This document shows, in pieces, positions 15,802 to 24,105 of a stretch of 35,359 bases of DNA; within the stretch, counting starts at the first letter, position 1; each line of letters starts with the position of its first letter. The notes beneath the pieces were generated by a model, which was not told the DNA's origin, did no database searches, and saw only the letters and a program-made list of their open reading frames with translations. The DNA lies in assembly GCA_002479455.1 (NCBI GenBank), contig DLNB01000029.1:1-35359 (forward strand), read 5' to 3'. A program made the translations under genes and the position numbers. Origin of the DNA: Acetothermia bacterium UBA7521. GTDB taxonomy: Bacteria > Bipolaricaulota > Bipolaricaulia > Bipolaricaulales > Bipolaricaulaceae.

Positions 15802-16044
15802 TTAGCCCCCGCCGATCGGGGGAAAGATCCCGACCCGATCGCCGTCCGCCAGCACGTGGTCGAGCGGGCGGGACCGCCCGTTCACGAACACAAGCCGCAC
15901 CACGTTGACCGATATTCCGAGTCTGTGGAGGAGTCCTCCCGCTGTCGTCCCCGCAGGGGCGGCTACCGACTGCGGCTGCCCCACCTGGAGGTGGGGCGCG
16001 TACCGCCCGAGATCCGCGTACAGGCAGACGTCAACCGTGATCAT
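15802..16044 (-). CDS. MoaD/ThiS-family sulfur carrier protein
   Basis: The 80-aa beta-grasp protein ends in GGG preceded by the typical DGDRVGIFPPI block. The C-terminal Gly-Gly would be adenylated and thiocarboxylated to donate sulfur in pterin cofactor synthesis. The central LVFVNGR block is also typical. It is the last gene of an AOR operon on the minus strand and overlaps its upstream neighbour by 14 bases. Its most likely role is in making or loading the tungsten/molybdenum pterin cofactor of the adjacent AOR. Confidence 0.85.
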   Translation of the reverse strand: MITVDVCLYADLGRYAPHLQVGQPQSVAAPAGTTAGGLLHRLGISVNVVRLVFVNGRSRPLDHVLADGDRVGIFPPIGGG

Positions 16045-16330
16045 CGCCGCCGAGGAGAGCGAAGTACCAGCGGTAGAGAAGGTTCATGTCGTTGGGGAAC
16101 AGCCCTATCCGATCTCCAGGGAGGACCCGATGGGCAGGGTGTACATACCGGCCGTTCACAAACAGGTTCGTGCCCAGCTCCTCCGCAGGGATGCCCATTC
16201 GTTCTGTCACAGCGACGATCGTGTCCTCAGCCTGCACCGGAACAGAGGCAACCGACTCGCCGGTCGGTTCTCGCGCGGGAGCGAACCGGCGCAGCCGCCC
16301 GTAAAGGTGCACCTCGACCGTTGCCGTCAC
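16031..16330 (-). CDS. MoaD-like beta-grasp protein without C-terminal Gly-Gly
   Basis: The 99-aa protein begins at a GTG 6 bases after the AOR stop. It shares the beta-grasp pattern of its neighbour (EVHLYGRLRRFAP, TNLFVNGRYVH, PGDRIGLFP), but instead of ending there it continues with NDMNLLYRWYFALLGG and ends DDHG. AOR operons often include a MoaD-like protein with this type of tail. Since the free C-terminal Gly-Gly is lacking, it is unlikely to be a sulfur donor. It could be an accessory or structural subunit of AOR (inference). Confidence 0.75.
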   Translation of the reverse strand: MTATVEVHLYGRLRRFAPAREPTGESVASVPVQAEDTIVAVTERMGIPAEELGTNLFVNGRYVHPAHRVLPGDRIGLFPNDMNLLYRWYFALLGGDDHG

Positions 16331-16336
16331 GATGAC

Positions 16337-18082
16337 CTACAGCCGATGGACCTTGTCCAGTTCTTCGTCGGGGACATCCCACACCACGTCGTGGGGCGGG
16401 AGCTTCTCGCGGGCCATGAACCCCGGGAGCCGATCATGGGCCTCGGTGAACCCGGCCGCCTTGTTGAACGCCCGCTCGATGGCGATGACTTCCTCCCCGA
16501 TCCGGGCCACATCGGCCGTCGTCCAATGCGTGCCGAGGATCGCGTTGCACTCTTCTACCATTCCTTCCAGCCCTTCGGGGATGTCGAGGATCGCGAACGC
16601 GGTGAACAGACAATGCCCGGTCGAGTCGAGGAATGCCGTAGCGAACTGGAAGTTCCGCACGAGGTCCGTCTTGCCCGCTTCCAGTGGGTCAGCCTTCCCG
16701 CTCACCCCAAGGATCTCCGGGGCGATCGTGTACCCTGAGGTGTGGTCGGCGCCCATCGTGGAGATGGCGTACGTCATTCCGATCCCCTTGATCGCTCGTG
16801 GGTCGTAGGCGGGCATGTTCTGCCCCTTCACGGCGGGGACCCGCTCCACTCCGAACACCCGACCCGTGACCACGGCCCCGGCGCCAAGGATCCGGCCGAG
16901 CGGCGTGCCCCGGCCGATCTCGTGGAGAAGCTCGATCGCCCGCTGCCCGTCACCGAACTTCGCCACCCCGGCTTCCATCGCCACAGCGAGCGTGCCCCCC
17001 GTCTCGATCGTGTCCAGGCCGTAGTCGTTGCAGAGCTGGTTCAGCTCAGCAATCACGTCGAGATCGTCGATCCCGCAGTTGGCTCCGAGTGCCCAGTCCG
17101 ACTCGTACTCGATGCACGACGTGTGCTCGCTCCCGTCGGGCCTGTGCCAGGTGTTCGAGCATTGGATGGTGCAGCCCGGGCTGCACGGGTGGTTCTAGAG
17201 CTCCTTCCCAAGCCGGGACTTGTTCCCCTCGAAGATCGCCTCGCCCGCGATCTTCGCTGCCCCGGCGAACCGCCCCTCGCGGAAGTTGTGGGAGGGCAGC
17301 GCGCCCGCCTCGTTGATGATGTTGATGAGGACTGCGGTGCCGTACGCGTTGAGCGCCCCTTTGGGCTTGGTGATGGCGTGGGTGGCCAGAGCATGGGCGA
17401 GTTTGGCGCGGCCGCTTGCGAACAGGTCCTTGTTGCGAATCTCCCGCTTTGGAGCGTCCGTATCGTCCACGACCACGAACTTGAGCCCTTTGCTCCCCAG
17501 TACGGCCCCCAGTCCACCACGGCCTGCGTAACGGCTTGGTCGGCCTGAGAGATCGTTGAACGCCACTCCAGCCGACGCCATCCGCATCTCGCCCGCCGTG
17601 CCGATCGCCATGATCCCGACCCGCTGCACGCCTCCATGCGCGTCGAACAGGGCGGGGAACGCTTCGTAGAGGCCCATCCCGGTCCACGGAGCGGCGGGGG
17701 AAAGCGACGCGCCGTCCTTGCTGATCCGGAGGAGGGAGAACTCACCGGGCTTCGCTTGCCCTTCGATGATGACCGCGCGAATGCCCAGGCGGGCCAGCTT
17801 CGGGCTCAAGGCGGCTCCGGAATTGCTCTCCTTGATCGTACCTGTGAGCGGTGATTTGGCGCCCACCGAGATGCGAGATGAAGTGGGGGCTGGGGTTCCC
17901 GTAACGATACCCGGGGCGATCACTGCGACGTTTTCCGGACCCAGAGCATGACAGGTGGGGGGAACCTCGTCGGCGACGATCCGCGAAGTCAGCCAGCGGC
18001 CGCCCATCTGGCTGTAGCGCTTGGGGAGATCCTCGTAGGCCACCGTTCGCTTGCTCATGTCTACACGCAGGAGCTTGTGCAT
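16337..18082 (-). pseudogene. Tungsten-type aldehyde:ferredoxin oxidoreductase interrupted by an in-frame TAG
   Basis: A single reading frame of 582 codons encodes an AOR-family protein, broken only by TAG at 17195-17197 (codon 296). The start is ATG 18082 with GGAGGT 9 nt upstream. The N-terminal half holds the pterin-binding domain (GGRWLTSRIVADE, RYAGRGGLGAVLGSKGLK). After the TAG the same frame continues with NHPCSPGCTIQCSN, giving [4Fe-4S] ligands Cys300, Cys304 and Cys308, and later the fourth ligand Cys491 (STGHCLF). Domain 2 includes the pterin loop MPAYDPRAIKGIGMTYAIST. Cysteine spacing and total length match the family. AORs oxidise aldehydes to acids using ferredoxin. Apart from the TAG there is no decay. 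It could be a recent nonsense mutation, a sequencing error, or read-through; recoding is unlikely because many genes here end in TAG. Confidence 0.88.
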
Positions 18083-18259
18083 GCGTTGCCCACCTCCGGT
18101 GAGTTCGAGTGTGGGAGGATGGTAGTGCGCCCCGATGATCTCGGCAAACAAGGTGGCCCTGCCGGGCGGATGCAAGAAGGGACGTTCGCGCGTTCCGAAC
18201 AAGGCGTACCTCCCCCTAAGAAATGGGCGTTGAGGACGTGGCGCCCCGGGGAGGACTGC

Positions 18260-18350
18260 TGTTCACACTCGTCATGGACTGGTGATTTCTGCTGAATCGA
18301 TCGAGGCTTGCGGTGTCAGGATCGCTGGGGAGGGCTGTCGTTGTGTTGAG
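18260..18350 (+). repeat. Diverged direct repeat, copy 1
   Basis: This segment of the non-coding stretch upstream of AOR shares interrupted similarity with 23005-23112. Both have ACTCGYCAYGGAYYGGT, then TTTCT, then ATCGAGGCTTG, GGTG, CGCTGGGG and TTGTGTYGAG in the same order and orientation. Copy 1 is shorter by some 17 bases. No protein is recognised in it. It may be an old mobile-element end or MITE. Confidence 0.45.
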
Positions 18351-18516
18351 TCAAGCATGGGCCCGGAGGGCGATCTGCGAACTGCCCTTGGCCGCACTGA
18401 TGAGGTCCGTTCTCTTTAGGGAAGGCGAAGATCGCCGTCGGGGCCGTTGGTTCTGCGCTGGTGGGTGCGCACTACACCCGTCGACTCCTCACCGCTGGGT
18501 CCACCTCGTGCCGCCC

Positions 18517-18560
18517 GAACACCGGGGCCCGGTCGCCCAGCGAGTCAGGTCCCGGTGTTC
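18517..18560 (-). terminator. Hairpin downstream of the 18582-19151 gene
   Basis: GAACACCGGG at 18517-18526 and CCCGGTGTTC at 18551-18560 form a perfect 10-bp stem with a 24-nt loop, just past the stop codon of the minus-strand gene. No T-run is seen. The rest of 18083-18581 shows no convincing gene. Confidence 0.4.
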
Positions 18561-18581
18561 TGGATCCGCAGTGGGGATGTC

Positions 18582-19151
18582 CTACTTGACCCTCAGCCTC
18601 ACGCCGGTGAACTCTACCCTCTGCCCTTCGGGGATGAAGCACGTTACCCGCACGGCCACCTGGCCATCATCAACAGCGATGAGGTCATCACTGGTGATGG
18701 GGAACGTGAGCACGCGCCATTCCGGGCCCGTCCAACCTTCGGCCGGCCACTCATCGAGGATCGTCCGGTAGGACCCGTCCAACTTCGTCCGGTAGACACG
18801 GACTCGGGTGATCCGGGTCGGCTCTCCCCAGGTCTTGAATGAGAAGGCGACCTCAACGAGCTCCACGGGATCCGCCACGAAGATGCCGAGGAGAGCCAGT
18901 GGGAAGACGATCTCCTTCTCCCCGTCCTTGGTGGCGTAGATGCTTACGTCTCCTTGGCCCCAGTGCCTCAGAAACGCCTCTTCGGTCGCACCGTGGAGGA
19001 CCCCGTGGTTTCCCGGTACGAAGAAGTAGCTGTCCCGGGGACCCGGAGGGGCGCCACCGACCGTGGCCGTCGCCACCCAGAGCACGACCAACCCCAAGCC
19101 CACTGCCCATCCCAAAGACTTCGCGCGCTTCCGAGTTCGATCACTGAACAT
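18582..19151 (-). CDS. Small secreted or membrane-anchored protein of unknown function
   Basis: The 189-aa protein starts at ATG 19151, selected because AAGGAGG lies 9 nt upstream. A basic N-terminus (SDRTRKRAK) is followed by one hydrophobic segment at residues about 13-32, either an uncleaved anchor or a signal peptide ending near GGA. The rest is beta-rich and soluble, with Trp- and aromatic-rich strands (YFFVPGNHG, TRITRVRVYRTKLDGSYRTI, WRVLTFPIT, VEFTGVRLRVK). The pattern resembles a jelly-roll or carbohydrate-binding-like sandwich, but I do not recognise a family. It stands alone, with an empty stretch on both sides. Confidence 0.75.
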   Translation of the reverse strand: MFSDRTRKRAKSLGWAVGLGLVVLWVATATVGGAPPGPRDSYFFVPGNHGVLHGATEEAFLRHWGQGDVSIYATKDGEKEIVFPLALLGIFVADPVELVEVAFSFKTWGEPTRITRVRVYRTKLDGSYRTILDEWPAEGWTGPEWRVLTFPITSDDLIAVDDGQVAVRVTCFIPEGQRVEFTGVRLRVK

Positions 19152-19552
19152 CTGTGCAGGCCTCCTTCCGAACCGGAACAACTGAGATGATCAGCACTTT
19201 AGGTGCTGCAGTGAGTTGTGTCAACTTCAGATAACCTGCTGATCTGCCTCCGCAGATGGGAGTGGGGAAGCAGAGGAGGGAGAAGACGAAACGCGACCGC
19301 ACTCCACCCTGGGAATCAGGCGCCTGCGCATTACATCGCGGAACTGATCGCTGTTGGAGCCGCAATGCAGAGCCGACATCTGGACCTTGACCGTGGACCA
19401 AAGATGGGGCTACCCGGAAGGTCTGGCAGACCGACCCGAGAGCGGACCTGCTGCGGGGGGCATGTCACTCGGGACGCACACCGACTGCTCGGCAGTCGCG
19501 TTGGCGTCAGTACAAGCGTTCTCTCACCATACAGCAGTTCTCCGGGGGGGCG
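19152..19552. other. Non-coding stretch with no recognised gene
   Basis: Open frames here are short, change frame and show no domain. The sequence around 19447-19466 (CTGCGGGGGGCATGTCA) resembles 20790-20806 (CTGCGGGGGGCAGGTCA), suggesting shared repetitive debris. The promoter of the minus-strand gene starting at 19151 should lie here but is not obvious. Confidence 0.6.
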
Positions 19553-19868
19553 AATGACCTACTGGAGACGCGCCCGATCTCCGACAGGCAAGCTGTGGCG
19601 ATCGCCGGGCGCATCTTCGTGAGCTTTCTCGCTCTCGCAGTGCGGCACGATCTCTGCGTTCGACTGGTACAGAGAGGGCACGCGGTGAAGTGGGGAGACG
19701 TGGTACGGGACCTTGACGAGGCGCTGGAAGCCGCGGTCCGTCATCACAGCAGAGACTGAATCCTGCGCTTCCCCGTCTATGGGAGCAAGTGGCAGGGTGT
19801 CCCGGGCCACAGGGGTCGCCATCCCCACTCCGGTGCGGGAGGCTCTCCCGCATGGTGCCAAGGCCTGA
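19553..19868 (+). pseudogene. IS1634-like transposase, C-terminal remnant with frameshift
   Basis: From 19553 the frame reads NDLLETRPISDRQAVAIAG, then RIFVSFLALAVRHDL, W..VVRDLDEAL, then a stop at 19757-19759. This matches the C-terminal block of IS1634/IS4-group DDE transposases (LETRPIYH, IRGHIFCSFLAL, LRDL.AL). After a frameshift, the segment ending at TGA 19866-19868 gives SGRVSRATGVAIPTPVREAL, which fits the usual C-terminal GVAIPPTVRE-like end. The catalytic domain is not detectable upstream. It is a dead fragment. Confidence 0.65.
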
Positions 19869-20283
19869 GTCTGCATCCCGAAATGACCCACAGAAGCCGA
19901 CTCTTCAAAACCAACTGTAGAAGTTGGGTTAGAGAATGTCTCCAGGCTGCTCGGCCGCTTGACATGAGGTGTACAATGGACGAGCTAGGATCTTGAGGGT
20001 GCGTCACAAGACACGCGCGATCAGTTTCGCTCTGCTCGCGGGGCACGGGCCCATCAAGTGACTATGGGACGATGAGGTCGAGGTATTGCCCTGATCGCCA
20101 AGGATGAACCTCGGCGGAACATGCTGCCGGGGCCCAGCTGACATTACGCTGGAAGATCGCTCGTTGGGGTGGAGGTCGAGGTCACACGCGGCTTTCCGGA
20201 CTGGAAGACTGTCATGCGCTGTGCTGCCCCCAGGAACGGGCGGACGACTGTGAACGCCTCAGTCATAGGAGGGGGAACGGAGA
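19869..20283. other. Non-coding stretch with no recognised gene
   Basis: No reading frame with domain content is seen on either strand. TTGACA and TACAAT occur near 19968-19985 but are only 7 nt apart, so they do not form a promoter. The last part contains the Shine-Dalgarno sequence (20267-20272) of the following small gene. Confidence 0.5.
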
Positions 20284-20682
20284 ATGGCAAGAGCTGCGGC
20301 ACGTAATGAGCAGGTACCCGAGTACCTTGACGACGCACGTCGCGCAGTAAGCAGGACCGAAGAGAGCCTGAACCGTGCCGATGAGGCCACAACAAGTCTC
20401 GAACACAGATTGGAAGTGCTGAAGCTCCAAACTACAAGAGGGTTCAAGTACCCAAGAAGGGCGGTAACGGAGCGTGCGGCCACATCCGAACTGTCGGCTA
20501 TACCCGCAAAGCTCCGGGCGACCTTCGTGCTGAAGGCTCAAGCCGAAGCCAGATTGGCGGAACGTAGGCGAGAACTCCAGGAAGCGGAGGATCAGTGGGC
20601 CTCTGAGCAGGCCAAGCAGCGACGCGCCGACTCTCTGGGCGCTAACGATGGGGCCTCAGCGGAGTCGCGGACGAAGCGATAG
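20284..20682 (+). CDS. Small coiled-coil hypothetical protein
   Basis: The 132-aa product is highly charged and Ala/Arg/Glu-rich with heptad-like patterning (residues 5-50 and 78-115, e.g. EESLNRADEATTSLEHRLEVL and AEARLAERRRELQEAEDQW), predicting two coiled-coil helices split by a short basic loop. AGGAGG at 20267-20272 lies 11 nt before the ATG, a slightly long spacing. There is no membrane segment, cysteine or recognised family. The surroundings are mobile-element debris, so it may be an accessory gene or a chance frame. Confidence 0.45.
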   Translation: MARAAARNEQVPEYLDDARRAVSRTEESLNRADEATTSLEHRLEVLKLQTTRGFKYPRRAVTERAATSELSAIPAKLRATFVLKAQAEARLAERRRELQEAEDQWASEQAKQRRADSLGANDGASAESRTKR

Positions 20683-20990
20683 GGAGTCGGCCGAGCTCAT
20701 TCTCCCACTCCCGCGCCTTCTTCAGTCAGGCCTGATACCGAGAGGAAGAACCCCGTGTCGAGTTGGTGTAGTCAGATCTCAGGGGACCCACTGCGGGGGG
20801 CAGGTCATGCCGGCAGTCCGCTACGGAGACGGCTCTCGGCCAGGCAACGCGGGGGGCACCGTCGTCACTGAGGCGATGGGGTAGGGAACCCGGTCGTACC
20901 GTTCCGGCGGCGGCGCGGACGCGATCTGCACCGCCACCTCCAGGACGCCGAGAGGCTGTCGGGGGGCGAACCTGCCGGCGCGCCTTGGAC
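20683..20990. other. Non-coding stretch between hypothetical gene and M3 peptidase
   Basis: No supported gene. The minus-strand frame just past the peptidase stop gives a protein-like peptide (VLEVAVQIASAPPPERYDR) with no start of its own, possibly the end of a lost downstream gene. No terminator hairpin stands out. Confidence 0.4.
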
Positions 20991-22799
20991 TCACCCCAGC
21001 AGCCCCTCGAGCCGGTCCACCAGCGCGGCGAGGTTGGCGAACGCCGCCTCCACCGGCTCCGGCGATCTCAGGTCGACCCCCGCCTGCTCGAGCCCGTCGA
21101 GCGGATAGCGCGAGCCGCCCGACTTGAGGAAGTCCAGGTAGCGCCCGGCGGCAGCCTCGCCGTCCGCGAGGACTCTCTGCACCAGGGCGTGCGCGCCGGA
21201 GATCCCGGTGGCGTACTGGTAGACGTAGAAGTTCATGTACATATGCTGGAACTGAGCCCACGTGATGCCGATCCGCTCGCGGTCGAAGACCACCTCGTCA
21301 CCGTAGCCTTCGCGGAACAGGTCTGCTGTGACCCCGATGAGCGTGTCGGCGCTCACCGGCTCACCGCGCTCGACGCGCCCGTGGATCTCGAGCTCGAAAC
21401 GCGCGAGCGTCGGCATGATGAAAAAGTAGCGGTGGTAGTTCGACATCGCCTCTTCGATCAGCGAGATCTGGAGCGCCTTGTCGGTCAGGGTGCGGAACAG
21501 GTGGTCCCGTACCATCGCCTGGTTGAAGTTCGACGCCACCTCGGCAACGAACAACCCGTAGCGGCTGTAGACCATGCGCTGGCTCAGGCGGCTGTAGTAG
21601 GAATGCATGGAGTGACCAAGCTCATGCGCGAGGGTGCTCAGGCTGAACACGTCGTCGGCGTAGCTCATCATGATGAACGGATGGGTACCCTGAGAGCCGC
21701 TCGAAAAGGCGCCTTCGCGCTTGCCCCGGTTGCGTGCGCGGTCGACCCAGCGCTGTTCGAGGCAGCCCCGCCGCAGCACCCCGACGTACTCCTCGCCGAG
21801 CGGCTTCATCCCCTCGCAGATCCAGTCGATCGCCTGCTCGAACGGCACCGCCGGCTTGTGCCCCGTGAGCGGGGCCTTGATGTCGTACACGTGGAACGCG
21901 TCGTAGCCGAGGACCTTGCGGCGGAGCGCCCAGTAGCGGTGCCACGTGGGCAGGTTCCGTCGGAAGACTTCGATGAGGTTGTGGAACACCTCCACCGGGA
22001 TGAAATTGGGCGAGAGTGACGCTTCCAGGCTGGAGGAGTAACCGCGGGTGCGCATCCTGAACACGTCAGTCTTGAACGCTCCGAGGAGCGAGCTGGCGAG
22101 CGTGTTCTTCAGCCCGAGGTATCCGTCGGCATAGCTCTCCCACGCCGTCCGCCGCACGGCACGGTCGGCGTGCGTCCGCAGCGACTCGATGCTCGCCTGT
22201 CCCACCTCCAGCGCCTTGCCTCCGCTGTCGGTGGCTGGCCTGAACGTCATATCCGCGCCGGTGAGGCTGTTGAAGACGCTGTACGGCGCGGACAGAGGGT
22301 CGGAGACCAGCGCCAACACCTCCTCCACGTCGCCCGAGCGCACGTGGGCCTGCTGCTTCTCAAGCTGATCCACGTAGTGAGCGAAGAACCGCAGGTCCGG
22401 CGTCTCGTCCATCCACCGGCGCAGGGTGTCGAACCCGATCGCCACGAGCTCCGGGCTCATGAACGCGACGGCTGCGCCGAACCGGGCGAAGAGGCCGCGC
22501 GCCTGCCCGCTGCGGGCTGTCGCCGCCTGGTCGAGCGCGTCGACCGCGGAGGCATTGCTCGCGTAGACGAAGATCTTCCCCACCAGGCGGGCGGCGTCCT
22601 CGTAGAGCGGGATGAACTCGAGCAGGACGGATGGGCCTTCCTTCAGGCGACCTTGGTAACCGGCCAGCTTTGGCAGCTGCGCCAGGAGTTCCCGGCAGGC
22701 CGCTTCCCAGTCCTGCGGTGTGGCGAACACGCTTTCGAGGTCCCAGGTCTCCTCGACCGGGACGGCCGAGCGTTCGGGCAGCACGGTTGTGTCGGACAT
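20991..22799 (-). CDS. pepF: M3-family oligoendopeptidase (PepF type)
   Basis: The 602-aa zinc metallopeptidase degrades short peptides in the cytoplasm. The active-site HEXXH is HELGH at residues 392-396 (STLAHELGHSMHS), followed by the usual third-ligand region (YGLFVAEVASNFNQ, expected Glu). The N-terminal region (TWDLESVFATPQDWEA) is typical of PepF/M3. The ATG at 22799 is chosen because it gives the usual short N-terminus; an open 27-codon extension upstream has no similarity. No Shine-Dalgarno sequence is seen. It stands alone in a gene-poor stretch full of element remnants, so horizontal acquisition is possible but not demonstrated. Confidence 0.94.
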   Translation of the reverse strand: MSDTTVLPERSAVPVEETWDLESVFATPQDWEAACRELLAQLPKLAGYQGRLKEGPSVLLEFIPLYEDAARLVGKIFVYASNASAVDALDQAATARSGQARGLFARFGAAVAFMSPELVAIGFDTLRRWMDETPDLRFFAHYVDQLEKQQAHVRSGDVEEVLALVSDPLSAPYSVFNSLTGADMTFRPATDSGGKALEVGQASIESLRTHADRAVRRTAWESYADGYLGLKNTLASSLLGAFKTDVFRMRTRGYSSSLEASLSPNFIPVEVFHNLIEVFRRNLPTWHRYWALRRKVLGYDAFHVYDIKAPLTGHKPAVPFEQAIDWICEGMKPLGEEYVGVLRRGCLEQRWVDRARNRGKREGAFSSGSQGTHPFIMMSYADDVFSLSTLAHELGHSMHSYYSRLSQRMVYSRYGLFVAEVASNFNQAMVRDHLFRTLTDKALQISLIEEAMSNYHRYFFIMPTLARFELEIHGRVERGEPVSADTLIGVTADLFREGYGDEVVFDRERIGITWAQFQHMYMNFYVYQYATGISGAHALVQRVLADGEAAAGRYLDFLKSGGSRYPLDGLEQAGVDLRSPEPVEAAFANLAALVDRLEGLLG

Positions 22800-23306
22800 G
22801 GCGGAGAGGTTAGTGGGGGGCACCACAGCCTGCAAGCGAGCCGGCCCGGCGGACGGGCCGGTGACGCACGGCCCTTGCACGACCGAGCGGCGTGACCATT
22901 GACCCCTACAGTGTTCTAGGGCGTGGCTTCCCGTAGAGGACTGACCAGAGAATCCCCCTGGGATTCACATCCGCAAGGGTGGCCCGCAGGGCCATGGACA
23001 CTACTTTCAAACTCGCCACGGACCGGTTGTTTCTCTTGTGCTTATCGAGGCTTGAGGTGCCAGCCGTGAGTCAGAGGCGCTGGGGGAAGCCGGCTGTTGC
23101 CGTTGTGTCGAGCGGCCGAACGATTCACAGTTGGAGCCGGATCATCGAGCTGCTCAAGTAGCTGAAGTCTCTTCAAGAGGCCATCACAAGAGCATGAGCT
23201 GGATCCCTATGGCCCGATGTCCCCCCCTCCTTCGTTGCATCAGCCTGGCCAAGGACTCACCTCATCTGTAGACCAGTTCCTCGATAGCACGTCAGGTAGA
23301 TCACCC
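22800..23306. other. Non-coding stretch upstream of pepF and padR
   Basis: No gene is supported here. The notable content is the second copy of the diverged direct repeat (23005-23112). A plus-strand frame with ATG at 22994 runs to about 23161 through the repeat but shows no family signature. Confidence 0.5.
23005..23112 (+). repeat. Diverged direct repeat, copy 2
   Basis: This copy is the longer partner of 18260-18350, sharing ordered blocks ACTCGCCACGGACCGGT, TTTCT, ATCGAGGCTTG, GGTGCCAG, CGCTGGGGG and TTGTGTCGAG. The copies are in the same orientation about 4.75 kb apart and enclose the small secreted gene, the IS1634-like remnant, the coiled-coil gene and pepF. Confidence 0.45.
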
Positions 23307-23334
23307 TTGACAACGGGCTAGCGGCTGGTATCAT
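23307..23334 (+). promoter_or_regulatory. Strong sigma-70 promoter of the padR operon
   Basis: TTGACA at 23307-23312 is a perfect -35 hexamer; TATCAT at 23329-23334 follows after 16 nt. ATG 23343 lies 8 nt beyond the -10 box, so the message may be leaderless. It is the best consensus promoter in the window. A PadR protein may autoregulate here. Confidence 0.75.
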
Positions 23335-23342
23335 CTATGTAT

Positions 23343-23765
23343 ATGAGTCATGTAGAAACTCCAGGCGAACACCAGAGAGACTGCGGCCACCATGGCGGAG
23401 AAGCGGAGTGCTGTCCGCCAGGGCGAGCGAAGGTCCGAGGCTTCACGCACTGCTGGCTTCTCCTTCAACTCGCTCACGCCCCGGCCCACGGCTACGAGCT
23501 TCTTGAGCGGACCGGCGAGGCCGAGGACGCCCTTGGGTTCGATCCCGGCTTTCTCTACCGCACCCTACGCGGGTTCGAGGAAGGAGGTCTCGTCAACTCC
23601 GCTTGGGATACGACCGGAACTGGTCCCGCTCGGCGCGTGTACGCGATCACTGACATGGGGCGGGAGCACCTCCACGCCTGGGCAGTGCATCTCAGACACA
23701 CCCGCGACCGACTGAGCCGGTTCTTGAGCGAGTACGAATCTCTGCCACCAGAGGAAAGGAGGTGA
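23343..23765 (+). CDS. PadR-family transcriptional regulator with Cys/His-rich N-terminus
   Basis: The 140-aa protein has a PadR winged-helix domain starting near residue 35 (HCWLLLQLAHAPAHGYELLERTG, FLYRTLRGFEEGGLV, RRVYAITDMGREHL) and a C-terminal dimerisation helix. Before the domain, residues about 12-25 are DCGHHGGEAECC, an unusual cluster of three Cys and two His that could bind metal. The ATG at 23337 overlaps the expected transcription start, so 23343 is used; the true start could also lie further in. The stop overlaps the Shine-Dalgarno sequence of the next gene. It likely represses its own operon in response to a small ligand or metal (inference). Confidence 0.88.
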   Translation: MSHVETPGEHQRDCGHHGGEAECCPPGRAKVRGFTHCWLLLQLAHAPAHGYELLERTGEAEDALGFDPGFLYRTLRGFEEGGLVNSAWDTTGTGPARRVYAITDMGREHLHAWAVHLRHTRDRLSRFLSEYESLPPEERR

Positions 23766-23770
23766 GAGCC

Positions 23771-24058
23771 ATGCACGGACACCATGCACACGCGCGAGCC
23801 AAGGCGTTCGTCATCAGCCTTAGCCCAACCTGCGATTGCGACGAACCGATGACGCACTCAACAGGCGAGTGCTGCGGAACCACTCCTGCCGCTCACCATG
23901 GGGAGGACTGCTGCGGCGCGGGATCAGGAATGGGCTTCCACCGCCGGTTCAAAAGTCGCGAGGAGAGGATCGCCAAGATCGAGGCGTACCTCGCTGACCT
24001 GCAGGCCGAAGCGAAAGCCGTTGAGGAACACCTCGCACATCTGCGCGGCTCAGGGTGA
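23771..24058 (+). CDS. Small Cys/His-rich protein with C-terminal coiled coil (DUF5320-like)
   Basis: The 95-aa protein starts at ATG 23771, 8 nt after AAAGGAGG; a GTG at 23762 overlaps that site and is rejected. The N-terminal half is rich in metal-ligand residues: HGHHAHAR, CDCDE, ECCG, AAHHGEDCCG. The C-terminal half is GMGFHRRFKSREERIAKIEAYL and continues as a helix with the heptad pattern of the small DUF5320-type proteins that often sit beside PadR regulators or Fe-S/metal genes. It ends 18 bases before a strong hairpin, so it is the last gene of a two-gene operon with padR. Metal binding or sensing is likely but not established. Confidence 0.8.
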   Translation: MHGHHAHARAKAFVISLSPTCDCDEPMTHSTGECCGTTPAAHHGEDCCGAGSGMGFHRRFKSREERIAKIEAYLADLQAEAKAVEEHLAHLRGSG

Positions 24059-24076
24059 GCCGCGCTCCCGCCTTTC

Positions 24077-24105
24077 AGCGAGGGGAGGGTTCGCCTCCCC
24101 TCGCT
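24077..24105 (+). terminator. Terminator hairpin of the padR operon
   Basis: A perfect 12-bp stem, AGCGAGGGGAGG with its complement, encloses the 5-nt loop GTTCG 18 bases after the stop codon. No T-run follows; the other strand would form the same hairpin. Confidence 0.7.

Noticed and set aside
17195..17197. Amber recoding as pyrrolysine or another amino acid
   Set aside because: TAG ends several intact genes here (gap, comF, nnr, tatD and AOR itself), so global reassignment is implausible; a mutation or sequence error is simpler.
19968..19985. TTGACA/TACAAT pair as a promoter
   Set aside because: The two hexamers are only 7 nt apart, far too close for a sigma-70 promoter, and no supported gene follows at the right distance.
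22994..23161. Plus-strand frame through direct repeat copy 2
   Set aside because: The second repeat copy does not preserve the frame, and the peptide has no recognisable domain or ribosome site.
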